Source: Chloroflexota bacterium
GTDB lineage: Bacteria; Chloroflexota; Ktedonobacteria; Ktedonobacterales; Ktedonobacteraceae
Reading direction: 5' to 3'
Length of the DNA stretch: 5,151 nucleotides
Assembly (NCBI GenBank): GCA_021828635.1
Contig: JAJZEJ010000314.1
Coordinates: forward strand, 1-5,151
Under the pieces are notes generated by a model that saw only the letters and a program-made list of their open reading frames with translations, did not search any database and had not been told where the DNA came from. Both the position numbers and the translations under genes were made by a program. Below, one piece after another: positions 1 to 5,151 of this stretch; the first letter of the stretch is position 1, and every line of letters starts with the position of its first letter.

Positions 1-1377
1 ATGAGTCAATACGATCTGCTCATTCACGGCGGCACGCTCGTTTTGCCAACTAGCGAACAACAGGCCGATATTGCGGTTGTCGAAGGCCATATTGTCGCCA
101 TTGCACCAGAGCTAAGTGGAAGCTGCAAAGAAGAGATTCATGCCCATGCGCTACATGTGTTTCCTGGTGTGATTGATGCCCATGTGCATTTTAACGAACC
201 AGGACGTACAGCATGGGAAGGCTTCGCTAGCGGCACACGCGCTTTAGCCGCCGGCGGTACCTGTACCTTCTTCGATATGCCGCTCAACGCACACCCGCCC
301 ACGATTGATGCAGAAAGCTTCGATCTCAAATATACGGCGGCGCTTGCTTCATCGCTGGTCGATTTCGCATTCTGGGGTGGGCTGGTTCCTGGCAATTTAA
401 CGCAATTAGATGAACTAGCCGAACGCGGCGTGATTGGCCTCAAAGCCTTCATGTCCAATAGTGGCATCGATGATTTCGCCTCAGTTGATGACTTGACGCT
501 CTACGAAGGGATGGCGCGTGCCGCCCAACTTGGTCTGCTGGTCGCCGTTCACGCCGAGAATGACCAGCTCACCAGCACATTAGCGCACCGCGCTCAGGCT
601 GAGGGGCGCACTGGTATCCGTGACTATCTCAATTCGCGCCCGATAGTAGCCGAACTGGAAGCTATCGAGCGTGCTATTCTTTTCGCGGGTGAGACGGGCT
701 GTACGCTACATATCGTGCATGTCAGCACGGGACGCGGTGTCAGCATGGTGTTGGAAGCGCGACAACGCGGCATCAATGCCAGTTGCGAGACCTGCGCACA
801 CTACCTCTTTTTTACTGAAGAGGATGTCGAACGCATCGGCGCTCTAGCAAAATGCGCTCCGCCATTACGCTCTGCCGTAGAACAGGCAGCACTCTGGCAG
901 CATATCGTTGAGGATATGCTGCCTATCGTCACGACCGACCATTCGCCAGCACCCGCCTCAATGAAAACCGATAGCAACTTTTTCAAGATTTGGGGCGGCA
1001 TCTCAGGCTGTCAGAATCTGCTCACAACGCTACTGACTGCCGGTTGGGAGCAACGCAAGTTGGCTCTTAGCACCATCGCCGCACTCACTGCTAGCAACGT
1101 AGCTCAACGCTTCGGCCTCGCGCCGGAAAAGGGCAGTATCAGCATTGGAGCTGATGCTGATTTCGCGCTCGTCGATCTGAATCAACAGAGGCAATTGCGC
1201 GACAGTGATCTCTATTATCGTCACCAGCACAGCCCCTACACTGGCTATACCTTTCGGGGACATGTCATACGCACGCTAGTACGCGGCATCACCGTTTTTC
1301 ATGAAGGTACATTTAGCGCAACACCAGTGGGTCGTTTGCTTAAACCGCATTCCCGCCGCACCGGTTATAGAGCATAA
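1..1377 (+). CDS. allB: Allantoinase (cyclic amidohydrolase)
   Basis: This 458-residue protein should hydrolyse (S)-allantoin to allantoate in the cytoplasm, the ring-opening step of ureide breakdown. It is an amidohydrolase-superfamily TIM barrel with a complete two-metal centre: His61 and His63 in DAHVHFNEPGR (59-69), the bridging lysine Lys148 in GLKAF, His184 in AVHAEN, His240 in IVHVS and Asp313 in TTDHSP. Two stretches favour allantoinase over dihydroorotase or hydantoinase: KCAPPLR (284-290) and IWGGISG (330-336). The length fits the family (E. coli AllB is about 453 residues), and the ligand spacing is nearly identical. The ATG is the first base of the window, so the ribosome binding site and promoter cannot be seen; the start is supported by the typical N-terminus (YDLLIHGGTLV). 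It lies 63 bp ahead of xanthine dehydrogenase genes on the same strand, which supports a purine-catabolic role. A hydantoinase acting on a related cyclic ureide is the main alternative, and less likely. Confidence 0.93.
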   Translation: MSQYDLLIHGGTLVLPTSEQQADIAVVEGHIVAIAPELSGSCKEEIHAHALHVFPGVIDAHVHFNEPGRTAWEGFASGTRALAAGGTCTFFDMPLNAHPPTIDAESFDLKYTAALASSLVDFAFWGGLVPGNLTQLDELAERGVIGLKAFMSNSGIDDFASVDDLTLYEGMARAAQLGLLVAVHAENDQLTSTLAHRAQAEGRTGIRDYLNSRPIVAELEAIERAILFAGETGCTLHIVHVSTGRGVSMVLEARQRGINASCETCAHYLFFTEEDVERIGALAKCAPPLRSAVEQAALWQHIVEDMLPIVTTDHSPAPASMKTDSNFFKIWGGISGCQNLLTTLLTAGWEQRKLALSTIAALTASNVAQRFGLAPEKGSISIGADADFALVDLNQQRQLRDSDLYYRHQHSPYTGYTFRGHVIRTLVRGITVFHEGTFSATPVGRLLKPHSRRTGYRA

Positions 1378-1429
1378 TTTTGCATAACACATTTTCTTGC
1401 ACACGAAGAAGTATAGCGAGGAACGGAAC

Positions 1430-1434
1430 GAGGT
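1430..1434 (+). promoter_or_regulatory. Ribosome binding site of the FAD-FeS gene
   Basis: GAGGT lies with 6 bases between its last T and the ATG at 1441, matching five bases of the consensus Shine-Dalgarno sequence. A second purine-rich stretch, GAGGAA at 1418-1423, is too far upstream (17 bases) to serve this start. The site supports the start at 1441. The rest of the 63-bp gap (1378-1440) shows no convincing promoter and no hairpin, so the gene is probably read through from allB. Confidence 0.7.
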
Positions 1435-1440
1435 CTCTCT

Positions 1441-2877
1441 ATGTGGCAAACCTATTTACAGCCAACCAACCTTGAAGAGGCACTAGACCTGCTTGGGCGC
1501 AACGCTGGCAAGGCTCGCCTGGTCGCCGGCGGCACCGATATCGTGGTCGAGCTACAACGCGGGGTGCGCCCTACTGGCACGCTGATCGACCTGAGCGCGG
1601 TACGCGACCTCAAATATGTGCGAGAAGAACAGGGCAATCTCTGTCTGGGCGCACTTACCACGCATAATGACGTAATTGCGTCTCCACTTTGCGTGCAACG
1701 CGCCCTACCGTTAGCGCAAGCTTGCTGGGAAGTGGGTGCGCCACAGATTCGTACACGCGCCACACTCGCGGGCAATCTCGTCACAGCCTCACCCGCTAAT
1801 GATACTATCGCACCTCTAATGGCTCTCGGAGCCAGCCTCGTTCTGGTCAGTCAACAGAGTGAGCGTGTTGTGAAGCTGGACGACTTCTACACCGGTTTTC
1901 GGCGTACAGTGTTACGCTCCGATGAGATGATCCGCGAGATACGCATTCCCGCCATGCAGGCTGCTCAACGCGGTCTCTTCCTCAAACTTGGTCTGCGTCG
2001 CGCTCAGGCTATCTCGGTCATTAACCTGGCCTTCGTGCTAACTTTCGATGGTGAGACGATTAGTGCATCCAGTATTACGCTCGGCTCATTGGCTCCCACC
2101 ATCATCCACGCCCGTACCGTTGAAACGTATCTTATCGGCAAGCAACTAGATGACGGAGTCTGTCAGCAGGCCGGACAACTGACCTTACAAGATGCTTCTC
2201 CCATTGACGATGTACGCGGCAGTGCCGAATATCGCCAGGATACACTCTCGTCGTTGATGACATATGGCTTACAGCGTATCGCTCAAGGCAAAGAGGCTGA
2301 GGGCTGGCCGGAACAGCAGGTTTTATTAGAGACACATAACACGCTCACCAATATTTCATCTGAACATTTTCAAAGTGCCATTCACACGGTAATCAACGGC
2401 AAGCCCTATATGCTAACCAATGCACAAGATAAAACGCTCCTCAATACCTTGCGCGAAGATGCTGGTTTGACTGGCACAAAGGAGGGATGCGCCGAAGGTG
2501 AATGCGGAGCCTGTACTGTCTGGCTCAACGGGCAGGCTGTGATGTCCTGTCTGGTGCCAGCTCCGCAGGCTCACAATAGCACAATTATCACGATTGAAGG
2601 TCTGGCAGCAACATCGCATACTGCATCAACAGAGCCAGAGCTACATCCACTACAACAGGCGTTTATTGATTGTGCCGCCGTGCAGTGTGGCTACTGCATT
2701 CCTGGTATGCTGATGGCGGGAGCAAGGCTACTTGATGAATATCCTCAACCAGACCTCAAGCAGATACAGGCGGCATTGAGCGGCAATCTCTGCCGTTGCA
2801 CCGGCTATCGCAAGATCATTGATGCCGTTATCCAGGCATCACAAACAGCACAAGCAAAGGCAGGAGGTGAGGCATGA
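1441..2877 (+). CDS. Xanthine dehydrogenase, fused FAD-binding and [2Fe-2S] subunit
   Basis: This 478-residue protein carries the electron-transfer half of a xanthine dehydrogenase. Residues about 1-170 form the FAD-binding domain (PCMH type), with AGGTD (29-33) and the second flavin loop ATLAGNLVTASPAND (107-121). Residues about 175-280 match the C-terminal domain of CO-dehydrogenase-type flavoproteins. After a linker (about 283-311), residues about 313-478 form the small iron-sulfur subunit. Its plant-type ferredoxin cluster uses Cys350, Cys355, Cys358 and Cys370. The second cluster uses Cys416 and Cys419 (QCGYC) with Cys451 and Cys453 (CRCTGY). All eight ligands are present. B. subtilis makes these parts as separate proteins (PucC and PucE), and proteobacterial XdhA joins them in the opposite order, FeS first. 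No ATG, GTG or TTG occurs in frame in codons 274-323, so the FeS part is not a separately started gene. Electrons should pass from the Mo subunit encoded next through both clusters to FAD and probably NAD+. No Tat signal is seen, so it acts in the cytoplasm. Purine specificity is inferred from the neighbours. Confidence 0.9.
   Translation: MWQTYLQPTNLEEALDLLGRNAGKARLVAGGTDIVVELQRGVRPTGTLIDLSAVRDLKYVREEQGNLCLGALTTHNDVIASPLCVQRALPLAQACWEVGAPQIRTRATLAGNLVTASPANDTIAPLMALGASLVLVSQQSERVVKLDDFYTGFRRTVLRSDEMIREIRIPAMQAAQRGLFLKLGLRRAQAISVINLAFVLTFDGETISASSITLGSLAPTIIHARTVETYLIGKQLDDGVCQQAGQLTLQDASPIDDVRGSAEYRQDTLSSLMTYGLQRIAQGKEAEGWPEQQVLLETHNTLTNISSEHFQSAIHTVINGKPYMLTNAQDKTLLNTLREDAGLTGTKEGCAEGECGACTVWLNGQAVMSCLVPAPQAHNSTIITIEGLAATSHTASTEPELHPLQQAFIDCAAVQCGYCIPGMLMAGARLLDEYPQPDLKQIQAALSGNLCRCTGYRKIIDAVIQASQTAQAKAGGEA
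2862..2870 (+). promoter_or_regulatory. Strong ribosome binding site for the Mo-subunit gene
   Basis: AGGAGGTGA matches the anti-Shine-Dalgarno complement at all nine bases and has ideal spacing to the ATG at 2874. It lies inside the last codons of the upstream gene, where it encodes part of the Ala-Gly-Gly-Glu-Ala tail. It fixes the start at 2874 rather than the in-frame ATG at 2886. With the ATGA overlap at 2874-2877 it suggests that the two subunits are translated in a coupled manner at matched amounts. Confidence 0.88.
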
Positions 2878-5075
2878 CACAACTAATGGGTACAGCATTG
2901 CTAGGGACTTCGTTGCCACGGCCAGATGCACCCGACAAAGTGACTGGCACGGCACAGTATCCCGCCGATCTCGTGCGCCCTGATATGTTACATCTTAAAG
3001 TAGTTTTCGCTCATCATCCACACGCACGCATCAAAACTATCGACATTAGCAACGCGCTTAACCATCCTGGCGTTGTAACCGTCTTGACAGCACAAGATGT
3101 GCCATATAATGCCTTTGGCCTGATAGATGCCGATCAACCCGTTCTCTGTAATGATGTTGTGCGCTTTGAAGGCGATAAAGTCGCTTTGGTGGTGGCCGAG
3201 AGCAAAGAGGCGGCGGAGGCGGGAGCGCGAAAAGTGGTGGTTGAGTATGAAGATCTGCCAGCAGTAACAGACCCACGCACCGCGCTGGCTCCAGACGCGC
3301 CGCTCGTGCATACTTCGCGTGGTACCAACCTGCTCAAACATATCGTGGTGCGCAAGGGCAACACCGAGCAGGCTTTCGCTGAGGCCGATGTCATTCTGAC
3401 GGGCGAATACAGCACCTCCTGGCAAGAACATGCCTTTTTGCAACCAGAGGCCGGCATCGCGTATTATGATGAGCAAGAACGCCTGGTGATCGAGACGGCT
3501 GGGCAATGGCTACATGAGGATCGTCGCCAAATCGCCGCCATGCTGCAATTGCCGGAAGAGCAGGTTATCATACGCTATGCAGCCATCGGCGGAGCTTTTG
3601 GAGGACGCGAGGATCTCTCTATTCAACATGTGCTGGCGCCTGCTGCCTGGAAACTCACGCGTCCGGTCGCGTTGGTCTGGAGCCGCGAAGAATCGATTAT
3701 CGGTCATCATAAACGTCATCCCATGACCGTGCGCTGTCGATGGGGCGCGAAGAAGAATGGGCGCATCATCGCCGTTGAGGCTGAAACACTGGCCGACGGT
3801 GGAGCGTATGCCTCAACCAGTGAAGAGGTGCTAAAAGTTGCTACGCTCTTCGCCACCGGCTGCTACGAAATTCCCAACATCATCTCTAATGGCTATGTTG
3901 TCTACACCAATAACATCCCTTGCGGAGCCTTTCGTGGCTTCGGAGCGCCACAGTCTCAATTTGCCAGCGAGATTATGGTCACACGCCTGGCCCACGCGCT
4001 CGATATGGACCCCATTGAAGTGCGCCGCATCAATATCTACCGCGAGGGCAGCATTGAGCCGACACAGCAACCGTTGCCAGAAGGTGTCAGCGCACAAGCG
4101 GTCTTAGAACGGTGTATTGTGGAGGCACGCGAACGCCTGGATTACGGTCAACCGCGTCAGCATCCCACGCCCTATCTACGACGTGGCAGCGGTATCACTT
4201 GCGGCATCAAAAACGTCGGCTACTCGTTCGGTTTTCCAGAACAATCTACGGCGACGGTAGAGATTTATGGCGAGGCCGAGATCGAGCGCGTCGTGGTACG
4301 TGTCGGGGCTGCCGATGTGGGTCAGGGGACACATCTCATTCTGCGCCAGGTGGTTGCCGCCACACTCAATGTCACGCTCGACCAGGTAAATATCATCTGC
4401 ACAGACAGTAGCGAAGTACCCAATGCCGGTAGCGCCTCGGCCTCACGCCTGACATTAATGGCCGGACGCGCAGTACGTGAAGCTGCATTAGCGGCACGCG
4501 ATCAATGGAGCGCAACCGAAGCCTACTTTGCAGAGGCTACGGTGCAATATCGTCCACCTACTACTACACCAATCGACCCACAAAGCGGTGTCGGCCATCC
4601 CAACTACTGCTATGGCTACGCCGCGCAGGCCGTTGAGGTCGAGGTCAATCTACTCACCGGTCAGGTACAGGTGTTGCGCATCATCAGCGTCAACGATGTG
4701 GGACAAGCTATCAACCGGCAACAGGTGGAAGGACAGATTGAGGGCTGTCTGGCGCAAACGCTAGGTTACGCACTGCTCGAAAATCTCCAGGTGCGCGACG
4801 GCCATATTCTCACACCATATTTCAGCACCTACCTGTTACCGACCATCCTGGATATGCCCTACGAGGTTGTGCCAATTATCCTGGAAGAGGCCGATCCTAA
4901 TGGCCCTTTCGGCGCACGTGGCATGGCTGAAATGCCCTTCGTGCCGCTTTCTCCGGCTATCGCTAGTGCCATTCATGATGCTATTGGCATCTGGGTCACA
5001 CAGTTGCCCATTTTACCTGAAAGGGTTCTGAAAGCGATTAAGCAATCACATTCATTAAGCAGTCCCGTTCATTAA
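2874..5075 (+). CDS. Xanthine dehydrogenase, molybdopterin-binding catalytic subunit
   Basis: This 733-residue protein is the catalytic subunit, which would hydroxylate hypoxanthine and xanthine at a sulfurated molybdenum centre to yield urate. Residues about 19-132 form the a/b-hammerhead domain (PRPDAPDKVTGTAQYPADL at its start). Two molybdopterin-binding domains follow (about 150-390 and 415-690). Cofactor loops are visible: GGAFGGRED (239-247), GAFRGFGAPQ (351-360), DVGQGTH (481-487), the SASASRLT stretch (520-527) and GARGMAEMPF (680-689). Residues matching the purine-site triad of bovine xanthine oxidoreductase are Glu246 (Glu802), Arg354 (Arg880) and Glu686 (catalytic Glu1261). Aldehyde oxidases lose the first two, so a purine substrate is favoured. 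The usual GEPP around the catalytic glutamate is AEMP here. At 733 residues it is somewhat short for the family, apparently between the Ala-rich helix ending near 541 and the VQYRPP stretch at 557. It overlaps the preceding FAD-FeS gene by ATGA, so the two should form one enzyme. It matches B. subtilis PucD in role; symbols differ between species, so none is given. Another N-heterocycle hydroxylase is the main alternative. Confidence 0.9.
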   Translation: MTQLMGTALLGTSLPRPDAPDKVTGTAQYPADLVRPDMLHLKVVFAHHPHARIKTIDISNALNHPGVVTVLTAQDVPYNAFGLIDADQPVLCNDVVRFEGDKVALVVAESKEAAEAGARKVVVEYEDLPAVTDPRTALAPDAPLVHTSRGTNLLKHIVVRKGNTEQAFAEADVILTGEYSTSWQEHAFLQPEAGIAYYDEQERLVIETAGQWLHEDRRQIAAMLQLPEEQVIIRYAAIGGAFGGREDLSIQHVLAPAAWKLTRPVALVWSREESIIGHHKRHPMTVRCRWGAKKNGRIIAVEAETLADGGAYASTSEEVLKVATLFATGCYEIPNIISNGYVVYTNNIPCGAFRGFGAPQSQFASEIMVTRLAHALDMDPIEVRRINIYREGSIEPTQQPLPEGVSAQAVLERCIVEARERLDYGQPRQHPTPYLRRGSGITCGIKNVGYSFGFPEQSTATVEIYGEAEIERVVVRVGAADVGQGTHLILRQVVAATLNVTLDQVNIICTDSSEVPNAGSASASRLTLMAGRAVREAALAARDQWSATEAYFAEATVQYRPPTTTPIDPQSGVGHPNYCYGYAAQAVEVEVNLLTGQVQVLRIISVNDVGQAINRQQVEGQIEGCLAQTLGYALLENLQVRDGHILTPYFSTYLLPTILDMPYEVVPIILEEADPNGPFGARGMAEMPFVPLSPAIASAIHDAIGIWVTQLPILPERVLKAIKQSHSLSSPVH

Positions 5076-5078
5076 GCA
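5051..5078 (+). repeat. 11-bp direct repeat spanning the 3' end of the Mo-subunit gene
   Basis: TTCATTAAGCA occurs at 5051-5061 and again at 5068-5078, a 17-bp step. The first copy is read as part of Ser-Leu-Ser in the protein tail. The second is in another frame and supplies the final His codon and the TAA stop. It also runs three bases into the palindrome that follows. A short out-of-frame duplication that changed the last few residues is one explanation; chance is possible. Confidence 0.6.
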
Positions 5079-5133
5079 TGACACCCACAAGGGGTGTCAC
5101 TACATGTAGCGGCACCCCTTGCGGGTGTCATGC
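5076..5133. repeat. 58-bp inverted repeat directly after the last gene; possible transcription stop or mRNA-protecting hairpin
   Basis: The arms 5076-5103 and 5106-5133 pair over 28 positions: 25 Watson-Crick pairs, one G-U pair (5097/5112) and two mismatches (5087/5122 and 5099/5110). The outer 11 bp (GCATGACACCC with its complement) are perfect, and the centre is the palindrome CTACATGTAG (5100-5109). It begins immediately after the TAA at 5073-5075. The same bases can instead fold as two 19-base hairpins, 5080-5098 (GACACCC, loop ACAAG, GGGTGTC) and 5111-5129 (GGCACCC, loop CTTGC, GGGTGTC). No T-run follows on the plus strand, so it is not a standard intrinsic terminator. It could still stop transcription, protect the mRNA end, or be a dispersed REP-like element. 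No target-site duplication flanks it. Confidence 0.85.
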
Positions 5134-5136
5134 GAG

Positions 5137-5142
5137 AAAGGA
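5137..5142 (+). promoter_or_regulatory. Possible ribosome binding site of a gene beyond the window
   Basis: AAAGGA is followed by nine bases to the end of the window, the right spacing for a start codon at or just after base 5152. No start codon is visible, so this is a guess from spacing alone. If a gene does start there on the same strand, the palindrome at 5076-5133 would lie between two genes of one cluster rather than at its end. Confidence 0.3.
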
Positions 5143-5151
5143 TATTTCACT

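Noticed and set aside
138..467. 109-codon minus-strand open frame opposite allB
   Set aside because: It covers the metal-binding HVH and Lys148 region of allantoinase, and its composition (Ser, Ala, Pro, Lys rich) is typical of a shadow frame.
1372..1387. GCATAA direct repeat around the allB stop codon
   Set aside because: Six bases repeated ten bases apart is easily due to chance and has no evident function.
1378..1440. Promoter between allB and the FAD-FeS gene (TTGCAT or TTGCAC with TATAG)
   Set aside because: The two -35-like boxes are 26 and 9 bases from the TATAG box, far from the usual 16-18, so neither pairing is credible.
2988..3506. 172-codon open frame on the minus strand inside the Mo-subunit gene
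   Set aside because: It lies wholly opposite a gene with strong domain motifs, has no recognisable motif of its own and is a normal by-product of codon bias.
5076..5133. CRISPR repeat
   Set aside because: There is one palindromic unit with internal symmetry and no repeat-spacer-repeat array.
5076..5151. Palindrome as a transposon insertion with target-site duplication
   Set aside because: The flanks (ATTAA on the left, GAGAAAG on the right) do not match, so there is no sign of a duplicated target.

Overview
The window looks bacterial and holds one plus-strand gene cluster for purine breakdown. Three genes fill almost all of it: an allantoinase (1-1377), a protein that joins the FAD-binding and [2Fe-2S] parts of a xanthine dehydrogenase (1441-2877), and the large molybdopterin-binding subunit of the same enzyme (2874-5075). 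The Shine-Dalgarno sites are good bacterial ones, no signal peptides are visible, and base use looks similar across the three genes. The domain style (an FAD-FeS fusion with a short Mo subunit carrying GMAEMPF) and the GC-rich palindrome at the end remind me of Chloroflexota, perhaps Ktedonobacteria. That placement is from memory and is weak.

Layout: allB begins at base 1, so its promoter and ribosome binding site lie outside the window. A 63-bp gap with no convincing promoter or terminator leads to the FAD-FeS gene, which has a GAGGT site. That gene overlaps the Mo-subunit gene by four bases (ATGA), and a nearly ideal AGGAGGTGA site lies just before the overlap, so the two subunits are probably made in a coupled way. 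One base-step after the last stop codon is a 58-bp almost perfect inverted repeat that can fold as one long hairpin or as two small ones. The last 18 bases hold a possible ribosome binding site for a gene starting just past the window.

How the genes work together: the two dehydrogenase subunits should form a cytoplasmic molybdo-flavoenzyme that oxidises hypoxanthine and xanthine to urate, passing electrons Mo -> two [2Fe-2S] -> FAD -> acceptor (probably NAD+). Urate must then be turned into allantoin by enzymes not encoded here (uricase and the hydroxyisourate/OHCU steps), after which allantoinase opens the hydantoin ring to give allantoate, releasing nitrogen further down the pathway. Mo-cofactor sulfuration (XdhC-type) factors are also not in the window.

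I see no hidden new system. The points most worth a second look are the FAD-then-FeS fusion order, the palindromic element at the 3' end, the altered sequence around the catalytic glutamate, and an 11-bp direct repeat that straddles the end of the last gene.
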